Assembly: GCF_947493565.1 (NCBI RefSeq) | Contig: NZ_CANLRG010000004.1 | Location: 124,001 to 188,000 of the forward strand | Direction of reading: 5' to 3' | From: an uncultured Lutibacter sp. | GTDB taxonomy: Bacteria; Bacteroidota; Bacteroidia; Flavobacteriales; Flavobacteriaceae | Length of the DNA: 64,000 nt | Translations under genes and position numbers: made by a program | Shown here: piece after piece, positions 38,255 through 48,058 of the stretch | Layout of the letters: every line of letters starts with the position of its first letter | Position numbering within the stretch: position 1 is the first letter of the stretch | The notes under the pieces: generated by a model | Told to the model about the DNA's origin: nothing | The model's input: only the letters and a program-made list of their open reading frames with translations | Database searches by the model: none

Positions 38255-38310
38255 CCCAAATTAGCACTTTTATATAAAAAAGTTGCAATATTTATGCCAA
38301 ACTTTTGATT

Positions 38311-39786
38311 ATGAGCAAGAATTTAACAAAGAGAGAAACCGACTATTCTAAATGGTATAACGAACTTGTTGTAAAAGCTGATTTAGCTGAGAACTCAGGT
38401 GTAAGAGGCTGTATGGTTATTAAACCTTATGGGTTTGCAATTTGGGAAAAAATGCAAGCACAATTAGATAAAATGTTCAAAGAAACTGGACATGAAAACG
38501 CTTATTTCCCACTATTTATACCAAAATCATATTTAAGTAAAGAAGCTGCCCATGTAGAAGGCTTTGCTAAAGAGTGTGCTGTAGTTACACACTACAGATT
38601 AAAAAATGCAGAAGATGGTAGTGGTGTTGTTGTAGATCCTGAAGCCAAACTAGAAGAAGAATTAATTGTTAGACCAACATCTGAAACAATTATTTGGGAT
38701 ACTTATAGAAAATGGATTGAATCTTATAGAGACCTACCTTTATTAATAAATCAATGGGCTAATGTAGTTCGTTGGGAAATGCGTACCCGTTTATTTTTAA
38801 GAACCGCAGAATTTTTATGGCAAGAAGGTCATACTGCACATGCTACAGAAAAAGAAGCCATCCAAGAAGCTGAATTAATTTTAGATATTTATGGCGATTT
38901 TGCTGAAAAATTTATGGCTATGCCAGTAATTAAAGGATTAAAAACAGCTAGTGAACGTTTTGCTGGTGCTATTGAAACTTATTGTATTGAAGGTTTAATG
39001 CAAGATGGAAAAGCACTTCAAGCCGGAACCTCTCACTTTTTAGGTCAAAATTTTGCCAAAGCTTTTGATGTACAATTTACTTCTAAAGAAGGAAAGCGAG
39101 AACACGTTTGGGCAACATCTTGGGGAGTTTCTACCAGACTAATGGGAGCTTTAATTATGACGCATTCTGATGATTTAGGTTTGGTTTTACCTCCTAATTT
39201 AGCTCCAATTCAAGTTGTTATTATACCAATACATAGAAATGACGAACAATTAGATGCTATTTCAGAAAAAATAAATCAAATTGTAAAAGAATTACGCAGT
39301 AAAAATATTTCTGTAAAATTTGACAATAGAACAACCCATAAACCAGGTTGGAAATTTGCTGAGTATGAATTAAAAGGAGTTCCTTTACGTATTGCAATGG
39401 GACCAAGAGATTTAGAAAACAGCACATTAGAAATTGCACGAAGAGACACTTTAGAAAAACAAAGCATTTCTCAAGAAAATGTGGTTGATTTTGTTGAAAA
39501 AACCTTAAAAGAAATTCAAGAAAATTTATTCACTAAAGCATATAACTATAGAGAATCTCATATTATTGAAGTAGAAACTTTTGAAGAGTTTAAACATATT
39601 TTAAATACCAAAGGAGGCTTTGTATCTGCCCATTGGGACGGCACTGCCGAGACAGAAGATAAAATTAAAGAATTAACGAAAGCTACTATTAGATGTATTC
39701 CCTTAAATAATAAAATTGAAGAAGGAAAGTGCGTTTTAACAGGTAAAAAATCAACTCAAAGAGTATTATTTGCAAAAGCATATTAA
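38311..39786 (+). CDS. proS: Prolyl-tRNA synthetase, short archaeal/eukaryotic type
   Basis: A 491-residue class II synthetase starting at the ATG at 38311. [10 protein letters not shown] (motif 1 region), [12 protein letters not shown] with [24 protein letters not shown] (motif 2) and [18 protein letters not shown] (motif 3 area) are present. It lacks the about 180-residue insertion and editing domain that marks the E. coli type, and so belongs to the archaeal/eukaryotic-like form found in some bacteria. It charges tRNA-Pro. Single gene with its own promoter; tRNA-Glu follows 87 bases downstream on the same strand. Confidence 0.95.
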   Translation: MSKNLTKRETDYSKWYNELVVKADLAENSGVRGCMVIKPYGFAIWEKMQAQLDKMFKETGHENAYFPLFIPKSYLSKEAAHVEGFAKECAVVTHYRLKNAEDGSGVVVDPEAKLEEELIVRPTSETIIWDTYRKWIESYRDLPLLINQWANVVRWEMRTRLFLRTAEFLWQEGHTAHATEKEAIQEAELILDIYGDFAEKFMAMPVIKGLKTASERFAGAIETYCIEGLMQDGKALQAGTSHFLGQNFAKAFDVQFTSKEGKREHVWATSWGVSTRLMGALIMTHSDDLGLVLPPNLAPIQVVIIPIHRNDEQLDAISEKINQIVKELRSKNISVKFDNRTTHKPGWKFAEYELKGVPLRIAMGPRDLENSTLEIARRDTLEKQSISQENVVDFVEKTLKEIQENLFTKAYNYRESHIIEVETFEEFKHILNTKGGFVSAHWDGTAETEDKIKELTKATIRCIPLNNKIEEGKCVLTGKKSTQRVLFAKAY

Positions 39787-39803
39787 TTTTTTTAAAAAAA
39801 ATT

Positions 39804-39832
39804 TTGTGGAATAAAAAATAGTTGTATTTTTG
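39804..39832 (+). promoter_or_regulatory. Promoter of tRNA-Glu
   Basis: TTG (39804-39806), 18 bp, TATTTTTG (39825-39832). The start of transcription is expected near 39838, just before the leader hairpin. rpsT, 24 bases after the tRNA, is probably read from the same promoter. Confidence 0.6.
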
Positions 39833-39840
39833 CATCCGCA

Positions 39841-39858
39841 ATGACGAAATAACGTCAT
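39841..39858 (+). other. Leader hairpin upstream of tRNA-Glu
   Basis: ATGACG and CGTCAT form a 6-bp stem with a 6-base loop, right at the predicted 5' end of the transcript. It is probably a structure in the pre-tRNA leader and may affect processing by RNase P or mRNA stability. Confidence 0.4.
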
Positions 39859-39873
39859 CGTTAAAAACAAAAT

Positions 39874-39945
39874 GGTCCGTTCGTCTAGGGGTTAGGACGC
39901 CAGGTTTTCATCCTGGTAACAGGGGTTCGATTCCCCTACGGACTA
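39874..39945 (+). tRNA. tRNA-Glu (anticodon TTC)
   Basis: Cloverleaf intact: acceptor GGTCCGT with ACGGACT (first pair is G-T), anticodon loop with TTC, T-loop TTCGATT. CCA is not encoded in full. It lies between proS and rpsT. Confidence 0.95.
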
Positions 39946-39969
39946 CAAAAAATTAATAAGAATTAAACA

Positions 39970-40221
39970 ATGGCAAATCACAAGTCAGCATTAAAAAGAA
40001 TTAGAAGTAATCGCGCTAAGCAATTAAGAAACAAATATCAGCATAAAACTACTCGTAATGCTGTTAGAGACTTACGTGCTGCAACTGAAAAGAAAGAAGC
40101 TGAGGAATTATTTCCAAAAGTGGTTGCTATGATTGATAAATTAGCTAAAAAGAACATTATTCATAAGAATAAAGCTAGCAATTTAAAATCTAAATTAACG
40201 AAACACGTTGCAGCGTTATAA
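39970..40221 (+). CDS. rpsT: 30S ribosomal protein S20
   Basis: An 83-residue S20, basic and helical (MANHKSALKRIRSNRAKQLRNKYQHK). It binds 16S rRNA. Located 24 bases downstream of tRNA-Glu and followed by a terminator, so it is likely cotranscribed with the tRNA. Confidence 0.97.
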   Translation: MANHKSALKRIRSNRAKQLRNKYQHKTTRNAVRDLRAATEKKEAEELFPKVVAMIDKLAKKNIIHKNKASNLKSKLTKHVAAL

Positions 40222-40243
40222 TTTTTATTAAATAAAAGTTTTT

Positions 40244-40271
40244 AAAGCATCCTTTTTTGGATGCTTTTTTT
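40244..40271 (+). terminator. Terminator of rpsT
   Basis: AAAGCATCC and GGATGCTTT arms with a T-rich loop and a T-run. A second hairpin (AGTTTAAT/ATTAAACT, 40281-40308) follows and lies close to the rodA stop from the other strand. Confidence 0.85.
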
Positions 40272-40317
40272 ATGCTTAATAGTTTAATCTTATTGCTTCA
40301 ATTAAACTTTTTCACCA

Positions 40318-41598
40318 TTACCATTCATAACTTCTATTAGCGTCTAACCTAATAAAAATAAACAATAATACCGTAAAACCCCAAAGAGCAGAGCCTCCGT
40401 AACTAAAAAACGGTAAAGGAATTCCTATGGTTGGAAGTATCCCTAAAACCATCCCTATGTTAATTGTAAAATGAGTAAAAAAGATTGCCGCTATACTATA
40501 CCCATAAACTCTGCTGAATTTTGTTTTTTGTCTTTCAGCTACATGAATTATTCTTAATAAAAAAAAGACGAATAAAATAACTACTAAAGAGCTTCCTAAA
40601 AACCCCCATTCTTCACTAACAGTTGTAAAAATATAATCTGTTTGTTGCTCTGGAACGAAGTCACCTTGAGTACGTTCACCTTCTAAAAATCCTTTTCCTG
40701 TTAATCCTCCAGACGCAATTGTTGTTACAGATTGATTGGTATTATAGCCTATACTTTTAATATCAGTAGTTTTGCCCAGTAAAATATTAAATCTATCTCT
40801 ATGTCTTTGTTCAAAAACATGATTAAAAACAAAATCAACACTAAAAATAAAAAAAGCTGCCACTAAATAAATTCCAATAATTTTTAACCAACCTCTTTTA
40901 AAAGCTTTCTTTCTATAAAAATTAAAATATAATATGATTAGTAGAAATAAAACTAATGACCCTGCTAAAGTATTTATAAATCCAAAATATAAAGTTGTAA
41001 TAAATAGAATTAAAGCTATAAAACCTATAGTAATAAAATAAAATGGCAATCCTTCCCTATGTAATACAAAAATAAAAGCAGTGTAAACCAATGCTGAACC
41101 TGGATCTGGCTGAAGGGTAATCAAAAAAGCAGGGAAAAATAAAATAAGTAACGCTTGAATTTGAGTATTAAATTTTTTTAAGTTAAATAACTTATCACTC
41201 ACTAACTTTGAAAGTGCTAAAGCAACTGCTGCCTTCACAAATTCTGAGGGTTGAATACTACTAACCCCTCCTATATCATACCAAGAAGTTGCACCATTTA
41301 TATTTTTACCAAAAGCAAAAAGCCCTACTAAAGAAATAAGTGATATGATATAAATTATTGATGCATATTTTTCATAGAATTTAGCTTCAAAAAGTAAAAT
41401 TATAAAGATTAATGGAAAACTTAACCCAATCCATACTAACTGTTTTCCATATTCAGTTGTAAAATTTATCAATTCTTGTTCAGTTTCGGTAACTGTTGCT
41501 GAATAAATATTTATCCATCCTAAAAAAATTAATACTAAATAGAATAGCACTAATATCCAATCTATACCATATAATATGTTAGCTTTTTTACTTCTCAA
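40318..41598 (-). CDS. rodA: Rod shape-determining glycan polymerase RodA
   Basis: A 426-residue SEDS protein with about ten membrane helices. FVPEQQTDYIFTTVSEEWGFLGS and IPLPFFSYGGSALWGFTVLLF are SEDS signatures. It polymerises peptidoglycan glycan strands during cell elongation together with PBP2. It overlaps the mrdA gene by 11 bases and closes the mreB-rodA operon. Confidence 0.95.
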   Translation of the reverse strand: MRSKKANILYGIDWILVLFYLVLIFLGWINIYSATVTETEQELINFTTEYGKQLVWIGLSFPLIFIILLFEAKFYEKYASIIYIISLISLVGLFAFGKNINGATSWYDIGGVSSIQPSEFVKAAVALALSKLVSDKLFNLKKFNTQIQALLILFFPAFLITLQPDPGSALVYTAFIFVLHREGLPFYFITIGFIALILFITTLYFGFINTLAGSLVLFLLIILYFNFYRKKAFKRGWLKIIGIYLVAAFFIFSVDFVFNHVFEQRHRDRFNILLGKTTDIKSIGYNTNQSVTTIASGGLTGKGFLEGERTQGDFVPEQQTDYIFTTVSEEWGFLGSSLVVILFVFFLLRIIHVAERQKTKFSRVYGYSIAAIFFTHFTINIGMVLGILPTIGIPLPFFSYGGSALWGFTVLLFIFIRLDANRSYEW

Positions 41599-43438
41599 CT
41601 TTTGTAGTTTCTATTAATTGCTTTTCATATTCTTCTTGCAAACTTCCATTAAACATTTGTTTTTCTTTCCAAGGTCTAATTGTTTCTCCTGTTAAATATT
41701 TTTCTATCATTAAACTTGCAATAGGACCTGCCCATCGTGAACCCCAGTATCCATTTTCTACAAAAACTGCAATAGCTATTTTAGGATTATCTTTAGGGGC
41801 AAATGCAATAAAAATTGAATGATCTTGTCCATGTGGGTTTTCCGCTGTTCCAGTTTTACCACAAATTTCTATTCCTTTTACCTTAGACCAACTGGCTGTG
41901 CCTCTAGGATTTTCAAATACATTGAATAAACCTTCTATCACAGGTTCAAAATGTTTTTTATTTATTGTTGTATATTTTGGTACTGTAAAATTTTTATTTA
42001 ATTTTTCATTTTCAATTTTTTTTACAATATGTGGTGTATAATAAAATCCTCTATTAGCAACAGTAGCTGTCATATTTGCTAATTGAATTGGAGTAGTTAA
42101 CACTTCTCCTTGCCCTATTGAATTTGAAATACTATAAGTTGCTGTCCAACGTGTATTAGGGTACCATTTATTATAAAAATCGCCATCAGGAACTAATCCT
42201 TTTTGACCAACTGAAAGGTCATTATTTAAATAATTTCCAAGCCCAAAACTTTTTACATGTTTACTCCAAACATTCATTCCTTCATAGGAAGTTGGGTATT
42301 TTTCTATAATTTTTCTATAAGCATTTGCAAAATAACTGTTGCAAGATCTATAAATAGCTTTATTAAGAGCTACGGGACTTCCATAGGTATTGCAATGGCA
42401 AGCCATTGTTCTATTTCCGTAATGATATTGGTTATTGACACAACGAATTACGGTTGATGGTGTAACTACATTTTCTTGTAAGGCTGTAAGTGCTGTTATT
42501 ACTTTAAACGGAGATCCAGGAGGGTATTCTCCCTTTAAACCTCTATCAAGCAATGGATTACTAATAGTGTCTAAATAGAATTTAGTGAAATTTTTAGAAC
42601 GTTCTCGCCCTACCATCAAATTTGGATCATATGTTGGTGCAGAAACCAATGCCAAAATTTCTCCACTTGAAGGTTCAATTACTACAATGCCTCCTCTTTT
42701 ATTAACCATTAAAGCTTCGCCATATTGTTGGAGTTTAGTATCTATAGTTAATGTAATATCTTTCCCATGAATTGGAAGTGTATCATAGATTCCATTTTTA
42801 TAAGGACCAATTTCTTTATTAAACCTATCTCTTTGAATAAATTTAACCCCTTTTGTACCTCTTAACGTTTCTTCATAAGTTTTTTCTACTCCTGCAGTAC
42901 CAATCAATTCACCTAATTGATAGTAGGGATTCTCTTTAATCATTCCTTCATTAACTTCACTAATATAACCTAAAACATTAGGTGCAGAACTTATAGGGTA
43001 TTCTCTCAACAATCTTTTTTGAATATAAAACCCTTTAAATTTATACATCTTTTCTTGTAAATATGCATAATCTGTTTTAGATAGTTGTGCTAAAAAGGTT
43101 GAGGGAATTCTTGTTGAATAGCGTTTTGCTCTATTAAATTTATTGATAAAATCCTCTTTTGAAATTTTAAGCAAATTACAAAACTCTAAGGTATCCAATG
43201 GTTTTACCTCTCTGGGGATGATCATAATATCATAAGATAGCTGATTTGCAACTAATAACACACCATTTCTATCATAAATATAACCTCTTTCAGGATAATC
43301 ATAAGTTACTTTTACAGCAGAATTGTTTAATGTAGGAATACTATATTCTGAACTTAATATTTGTAAATAAAATAATCTAAATATAAAAATTACCCCTATA
43401 AATAGAATTAAAAAAATCAACAACCCTTTGCGTTTCAT
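41588..43438 (-). CDS. mrdA: Penicillin-binding protein 2
   Basis: A 616-residue class B penicillin-binding protein. One N-terminal membrane segment (about residues 4-21) precedes the dimerisation domain; the transpeptidase domain has PPGSPFK (SxxK, active Ser), RSCNSYF (SxN) and CGKTGTAENP (KTG). It cross-links peptidoglycan in the elongation complex with RodA. Zero-base gap to mreD and an 11-base overlap with rodA. Confidence 0.96.
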   Translation of the reverse strand: MKRKGLLIFLILFIGVIFIFRLFYLQILSSEYSIPTLNNSAVKVTYDYPERGYIYDRNGVLLVANQLSYDIMIIPREVKPLDTLEFCNLLKISKEDFINKFNRAKRYSTRIPSTFLAQLSKTDYAYLQEKMYKFKGFYIQKRLLREYPISSAPNVLGYISEVNEGMIKENPYYQLGELIGTAGVEKTYEETLRGTKGVKFIQRDRFNKEIGPYKNGIYDTLPIHGKDITLTIDTKLQQYGEALMVNKRGGIVVIEPSSGEILALVSAPTYDPNLMVGRERSKNFTKFYLDTISNPLLDRGLKGEYPPGSPFKVITALTALQENVVTPSTVIRCVNNQYHYGNRTMACHCNTYGSPVALNKAIYRSCNSYFANAYRKIIEKYPTSYEGMNVWSKHVKSFGLGNYLNNDLSVGQKGLVPDGDFYNKWYPNTRWTATYSISNSIGQGEVLTTPIQLANMTATVANRGFYYTPHIVKKIENEKLNKNFTVPKYTTINKKHFEPVIEGLFNVFENPRGTASWSKVKGIEICGKTGTAENPHGQDHSIFIAFAPKDNPKIAIAVFVENGYWGSRWAGPIASLMIEKYLTGETIRPWKEKQMFNGSLQEEYEKQLIETTKVEK

Positions 43439-43945
43439 TTATTTCTTTTTTGTGAATAGTATAATACCCAAAATACTTAAAATAATTGTAATGATACTTG
43501 TTAAAATTGTGTTATAAAAAACAGCTGAAAATTCATTAAAACTAAAATATTCTAATGTAAATACTATAAAGTGATGTATGAAAGTTAAAATAAAGATAAA
43601 GAAGAAAGCTTTACTAAATGTAATTCCTCTTATATTAAATAACAGAAAATCAAAATCCGATTTTCTTAATATAAGTTTTAATATTGGTAATCTAAAATAT
43701 GCTATAAATAAAGTTGCTGCAGCGTTTATTCCTCCTGAGTTTGAAAAAAAATCAATTGAAATACCCAATAAAAAACTAAGTATTAAAAATGTTGCTTTAT
43801 TTTTTCTAATAGGAAATAAAAATACCCAAACTATATACACCAAAGGGTTTAAATGCCCAAAAAAGTTAATTTGATTTAATACTAAAACCTGTAATAAAAC
43901 TAAGCTTATAAACCGAACAATATTTATCAAAATCAATTTATTCAT
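43439..43945 (-). CDS. mreD: Rod shape-determining protein MreD
   Basis: A 168-residue membrane protein with about five hydrophobic segments (NIVRFISLVLLQVLVLNQI, PLVYIVWVFLFPI, and others). The sequence is weakly conserved, but size, topology and the exact position between mreC and mrdA give the call. It is a membrane part of the elongation complex. It overlaps mreC by eight bases. Confidence 0.88.
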   Translation of the reverse strand: MNKLILINIVRFISLVLLQVLVLNQINFFGHLNPLVYIVWVFLFPIRKNKATFLILSFLLGISIDFFSNSGGINAAATLFIAYFRLPILKLILRKSDFDFLLFNIRGITFSKAFFFIFILTFIHHFIVFTLEYFSFNEFSAVFYNTILTSIITIILSILGIILFTKKK

Positions 43946-44768
43946 TTATGGTTGTTTGTTCAAGTTGATATTGCTCTTCTTTTTGAAGGTTTTTAACTAT
44001 TTGAATATAACCTAATGAAGTCATATCATTAAATAAACTTACATTAATTTGTTGATATTGGTTATTATCAAAATGAAAGTCTTTAATTACACCTACTAGA
44101 ATTCCTTCAGGAAATATTGCAGATTTACCTCCTGTTATAATCGTATCACCTTTTTTAAGTATCGCTTGTCTTGGTATATCAATTATTTGTAAAATTTGAG
44201 AATCTTTGCCATTCCATACCAATGTACCAAAATGATTGCTATTTTTTAACCGTACATTAATTTTTGAATTGCTATTTAAAATTGATAGTACAGTTGCATA
44301 ATTAGTAGATACATTTTTTATAACTCCTATTACTCCTTTTGAATTAACAACACCCAAGTCGTTTTTTAAGCCATTTTTAATTCCTTTATCTAAAGTTAAA
44401 TAATTGTCTCTTTTAGTAAAATTATTATTGATAACCTTTCCTAGGATGTAATTATATTTTTGGAAATATTTGGTAGAATCTTCAATTAAAAAAATTTTAT
44501 CGTTTGGTGAATTGAGTTTTCTTTCTAATAAATTTTTTAAACGTGTATTTTCTTCAATTAAAAGTTGATTCTCATGTTTCAAGTGAAAAAACTCATTAAT
44601 AGAGTTCACTTTATTATAAATACCACCTGTTATAAAATTAGCAGAATTTACAAATTTACTTTTATGATAAGTGTGATGTTGAATTGTAAAATAAAAAGCA
44701 AAAATCTCTAATATTATAAACAGCAGAAAGTATCTAAATTTTCTAATAAAGTAAATTATTTGCTGCAT
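43938..44768 (-). CDS. mreC: Rod shape-determining protein MreC
   Basis: A 276-residue protein with one N-terminal membrane segment (about residues 12-28), then a coiled-coil (LKHENQLLIEENTRLKNLLERKL) and a beta-rich periplasmic domain (GVVNSKGVIGVIKNVS, GDTIITGGKSAIFPEGILVGVI). MreC links MreB to PBP2 and RodA. It lies 22 bases after mreB. Confidence 0.95.
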   Translation of the reverse strand: MQQIIYFIRKFRYFLLFIILEIFAFYFTIQHHTYHKSKFVNSANFITGGIYNKVNSINEFFHLKHENQLLIEENTRLKNLLERKLNSPNDKIFLIEDSTKYFQKYNYILGKVINNNFTKRDNYLTLDKGIKNGLKNDLGVVNSKGVIGVIKNVSTNYATVLSILNSNSKINVRLKNSNHFGTLVWNGKDSQILQIIDIPRQAILKKGDTIITGGKSAIFPEGILVGVIKDFHFDNNQYQQINVSLFNDMTSLGYIQIVKNLQKEEQYQLEQTTINE

Positions 44769-44790
44769 TTATTATTTAAAGAGTTTTCTA

Positions 44791-45819
44791 TTATTTCATT
44801 AATACATTTTTGTATTTTTCAAGGTCTTTTAAAGCAATGCCTGTACCTCTAACTACAGCTCTTAAAGGGTCTTCAGCAACATAAACAGGCAAATCTGTTT
44901 TCCTTGACAAACGTTTATCCAAGCCTCTAAGCATAGACCCTCCACCAGCTAAATAAATTCCAGTATTGTATATGTCTGCCGCCAATTCAGGAGGTGTTTT
45001 AGAAAGCGTTTCCATTACAGCATCTTCAATTCTTAAAATTGATTTATCTAATGCTTTTGATATTTCTCTAAAAGACACTTGAACTTGTTTAGGCTTACCG
45101 CTCAATAAATCTCTACCTTGTACTAACATATCTTCAGGAGGGGTTTCTAAATCTTCTGTAGCTGCACCAATCTGTATTTTAATTTTTTCGGCAGTACGTT
45201 CCCCAACATATAAATTATGTTGTGTTCTCATATAATACGAAATATCTGACGTAAAAACATCTCCTGCAACTTTTACCGATTTATCACAAACAATACCACC
45301 CAATGCTATTACAGCAATTTCAGTAGTACCTCCACCTATATCAATAATCATGTTTCCTTTTGGTTGCATTATATCAATACCAATACCTATGGCAGCAGCC
45401 ATAGGCTCATGTATTAAGTAAATTTCTTTTGCATTCATGTGTTCTGCAGAATCAATTACAGCTCGTTTTTCAACCTCTGTAATTCCTGACGGAATACAAA
45501 TAACCATCCTTAATGAAGGTGTAAAAAATCTCTTTTTTATACTTGGAATATTCTTGATAAATTCTTTTATCATTTGTTCCGAAGCTTCAAAATCTGCAAT
45601 TACACCATCTTTTAATGGACGAATGGTTTTTATGTTTTCGTGAGTTTTTCCTTGCATTAAACTGGCTTTTTTTCCAGTTGCAATAATTTTACCTGAATTT
45701 CTATCTCTAGCTACAATTGATGGTGCATCAACCACCACTTTGCCATCATGAATAATTAGTGTATTAGCAGTACCTAAATCAATGGCAATGTCTTCGGTCA
45801 TAAAATCGAAAAAACCCAT
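44791..45819 (-). CDS. mreB: Rod shape-determining actin-like protein MreB
   Basis: A 342-residue actin homologue. DIAIDLGTANTLI is the phosphate 1 motif, NMIIDIGGGTTEIAVI phosphate 2, and YLAGGGSMLRGLDKRL the adenosine motif. It forms filaments under the inner membrane that guide wall synthesis. A -7 element lies 40 bases upstream in the short gap after purH, so the rod operon probably has its own promoter. Confidence 0.97.
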   Translation of the reverse strand: MGFFDFMTEDIAIDLGTANTLIIHDGKVVVDAPSIVARDRNSGKIIATGKKASLMQGKTHENIKTIRPLKDGVIADFEASEQMIKEFIKNIPSIKKRFFTPSLRMVICIPSGITEVEKRAVIDSAEHMNAKEIYLIHEPMAAAIGIGIDIMQPKGNMIIDIGGGTTEIAVIALGGIVCDKSVKVAGDVFTSDISYYMRTQHNLYVGERTAEKIKIQIGAATEDLETPPEDMLVQGRDLLSGKPKQVQVSFREISKALDKSILRIEDAVMETLSKTPPELAADIYNTGIYLAGGGSMLRGLDKRLSRKTDLPVYVAEDPLRAVVRGTGIALKDLEKYKNVLMK

Positions 45820-45859
45820 ATTTTTTCTTGTATTTTTTAATTTTTAAATGGAAACCTTA

Positions 45860-45867
45860 CAAAGTTA
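45860..45867 (-). promoter_or_regulatory. -7 element of the mreB operon
   Basis: TAACTTTG on the minus strand, directly after the purH stop. A -33 element would fall within purH, but no TTG lies at the usual distance. Confidence 0.45.
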
Positions 45868-45873
45868 CTAAAA

Positions 45874-47400
45874 TTAGTGTTTAAAATGACGAGTTCCTGT
45901 AAATATCATAGACATTTTATGTTCATTGCAATAATCAACTGATAATTGATCTTTAATCGAGCCTCCTGGTTGAATTACAGCATTAATTCCTGCTTTATTT
46001 GCAATTTCTACACAATCAGGAAAAGGGAAAAAGGCATCACTCGCCATTACCGCTTCTTTTAAATCAAAATTAAAATGAGTTGCTTTAGCAATAGCTTGGT
46101 TTAATGCATCTACTCTACTAGTTTGCCCTGTACCACTCGCACAAAGTTGTTTGTTTTTTACCAATACTATTGTATTTGATTTGGTGTGTTTACAAATTTT
46201 TGAAGCAAAAAATAAATCATCTAACTCTCTTGCTGAAGGTTCTTTTAAAGTTGCAGTTTTAATAACGCTGCCATCATCTGTTTTGTTGTCTTTATCTTGA
46301 CATAAAACACCGTTTAGTGCAGTTCTATATTGAGTTTGAGGTAATTTAATGTTTTTTTGAATTAAAATAATTCTATTTTTTTTCCCTTTTAACAACTCTA
46401 AAGCTTCTGAAGTATAACTTGGAGCAATGACTACTTCACAAAATAATTTATGAATTTCTTCAGCCGTTTCTTGATCAATTTCTTTGTTAGAAATTAAAAC
46501 TCCTCCAAAAGCTGATGTTGGATCTCCGGCTAAAGCATCTAAATATGCTTCTTTCAAAGATACTCGTTGCGCTAAACCACAGGCATTGTTATGTTTTAAA
46601 ATTGCAAAAGTAGGAGCATCATTTTTAAATTCTTCCATTAAATTTACAGCAGCATCAACATCTAATAAATTATTATATGAAAGCTCTTTTCCGTGTAATT
46701 TTTCAAATAATTCATCTAGATTACCAAAAAAGTAACCTTTTTGGTGTGGGTTTTCTCCATATCGCAATGTTGAAACTTCATCAAAACTTTCTCTAAAAAC
46801 AACTTCATTTTTGTTAAGATAGTTAAAAATTGCTGTATCATAATGACTTGAAACAGCAAAAGATTTAGCAGCAAAACGTTTGCGTTGCTCTAAAGTTGTT
46901 TCTCCTTTGCTATCATCCATAATTTGTAAAAATTCATTGTATTGTTTCATTGAAGAAACACAAATTACATCTTTAAAATTTTTAGCTGCTGCACGTATTA
47001 ATGAAATTCCCCCAATATCAATTTTTTCTATTATATCTTGTTCTGAAGCTCCACTTGCAACGGTTTTTTCAAATGGATATAAATCAACAATTACAATATC
47101 TAATTCAGGAATTTCATATTCTGTTAGTTGAGATAAATCATTTTCGTTTTCTCTTCTTGCCAAGATTCCTCCAAAAACTTTTGGGTGCAATGTTTTAACC
47201 CTACCTCCTAAAATGGAAGGATATGAGGTTAAATCTTCAACTGGTATTACATTAATTCCTAATTCTTTAATAAAACTTTCAGTTCCACCTGTTGAATAAA
47301 TTTTAACCCCTAATTCATCTAATTTTTGAACAATTGGTGCTAATCCATCTTTATGAAAAACCGAAATAAGTGCTGATTTTGCTTTTTTAGTAGTGTTCAT
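45874..47400 (-). CDS. purH: Bifunctional AICAR transformylase / IMP cyclohydrolase
   Basis: A 508-residue protein from the ATG at 47400. The N-terminal cyclohydrolase domain has LISVFHKDGLAPIVQKL, GGRVKTLHPKVFGGIL and IDIGGISLIRAAAKN; the C-terminal transformylase has AILKHNNACGLA and the end segment INAVIQPGGSIKD. It does the last two steps of IMP synthesis. The longer frame to 47424 begins inside a promoter and adds eight residues, so it is rejected. Zone between purH and mreB is only 54 bases. Confidence 0.97.
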   Translation of the reverse strand: MNTTKKAKSALISVFHKDGLAPIVQKLDELGVKIYSTGGTESFIKELGINVIPVEDLTSYPSILGGRVKTLHPKVFGGILARRENENDLSQLTEYEIPELDIVIVDLYPFEKTVASGASEQDIIEKIDIGGISLIRAAAKNFKDVICVSSMKQYNEFLQIMDDSKGETTLEQRKRFAAKSFAVSSHYDTAIFNYLNKNEVVFRESFDEVSTLRYGENPHQKGYFFGNLDELFEKLHGKELSYNNLLDVDAAVNLMEEFKNDAPTFAILKHNNACGLAQRVSLKEAYLDALAGDPTSAFGGVLISNKEIDQETAEEIHKLFCEVVIAPSYTSEALELLKGKKNRIILIQKNIKLPQTQYRTALNGVLCQDKDNKTDDGSVIKTATLKEPSARELDDLFFASKICKHTKSNTIVLVKNKQLCASGTGQTSRVDALNQAIAKATHFNFDLKEAVMASDAFFPFPDCVEIANKAGINAVIQPGGSIKDQLSVDYCNEHKMSMIFTGTRHFKH

Positions 47401-47421
47401 TTGCTGTGTTGTTATTTTCCG

Positions 47422-47452
47422 CAAAGCTAATAATTATCAGCTGTTTAAACAA
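47422..47452 (-). promoter_or_regulatory. Promoter of purH
   Basis: On the minus strand TTG (47450-47452), 20 bp, TAGCTTTG (47422-47429), an exact consensus, 21 bases before the chosen ATG. Confidence 0.7.
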
Positions 47453-47566
47453 TACAAATAATGGGTTAATTTTAATTATTTTTAACATTAAGTTTTAATT
47501 CTTAAAGTTAATTTAAACATCTCTTTTTGATGCTTTAAACTTCAAAAAATAGTTTTGAGAAGTTTT

Positions 47567-48019
47567 TTATAAAATTTTAGCTACGTTTTTACATACAAAT
47601 TCCAACAAGTTCTCATCATCACTAGTAAAAGGATTTACAGTGTGAGAATCTATATCAATTTGCCCAATATTTTCGCCATTCACAAAAATTGGGATTACAA
47701 TCTCGCTTTTTACTTTCCAACCACAAGAAATATAATTATCTTGAGAAGTTACATCTTGAACTATAAAATTTTTATTGCTAACGGCTACTTGACCACAAAT
47801 ACCTTTTCCAAAAGGAATAATAATATGTTCCGTAGGCTCTCCAGAAAACTCTGCGAGTTTTAGTTCTTGTTTATCTCCATTCTTAAAATAAAAGCCCACC
47901 CAATCATAATACTCAATTTCTTGTTTTAACAAATCACAAATACTTTGTAATTTATAAGAAATTGAAGTATTATTTTCAATAATGCCTGTTACCGATTTTT
48001 TTAATTGAGATAAATTCAT
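47567..48019 (-). CDS. GAF-domain protein, free methionine-(R)-sulfoxide reductase type
   Basis: A 150-residue single GAF domain from the ATG at 48019 (15 more residues upstream in frame look untranslated). GKGICGQVAVSN and NYISCGWKVKSEIVIPI contain the Cys pair in the arrangement of fRMsr (MsrC) enzymes, and GQIDIDSHTVNPFTSDDENLLEF completes the motif. It should reduce free methionine-R-sulfoxide. Divergent from xrtF with 39 bases between the starts, in which lies a perfect 12-bp inverted repeat. Confidence 0.85.
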   Translation of the reverse strand: MNLSQLKKSVTGIIENNTSISYKLQSICDLLKQEIEYYDWVGFYFKNGDKQELKLAEFSGEPTEHIIIPFGKGICGQVAVSNKNFIVQDVTSQDNYISCGWKVKSEIVIPIFVNGENIGQIDIDSHTVNPFTSDDENLLEFVCKNVAKIL

Positions 48020-48048
48020 TTTAATTTGTAATTTTATACAAATTAAAA
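48019..48048. promoter_or_regulatory. Palindromic control region between the GAF protein gene and xrtF
   Basis: Perfect 12-base arms TTTTAATTTGTA (48019-48030) and TACAAATTAAAA (48037-48048) with a 6-base centre. Each arm contains TTAATTTG on its own strand, close to TAnnTTTG, so the palindrome may be both a pair of divergent -7 elements and an operator. Confidence 0.5.
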
Positions 48049-48058
48049 CTCTTTTTTT

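Noticed and set aside
40281-40308. Terminator of rodA
   Set aside because: The AGTTTAAT/ATTAAACT hairpin has no T-run on the minus strand; on the plus strand it could be a second rpsT terminator. The rodA terminator is not identified.
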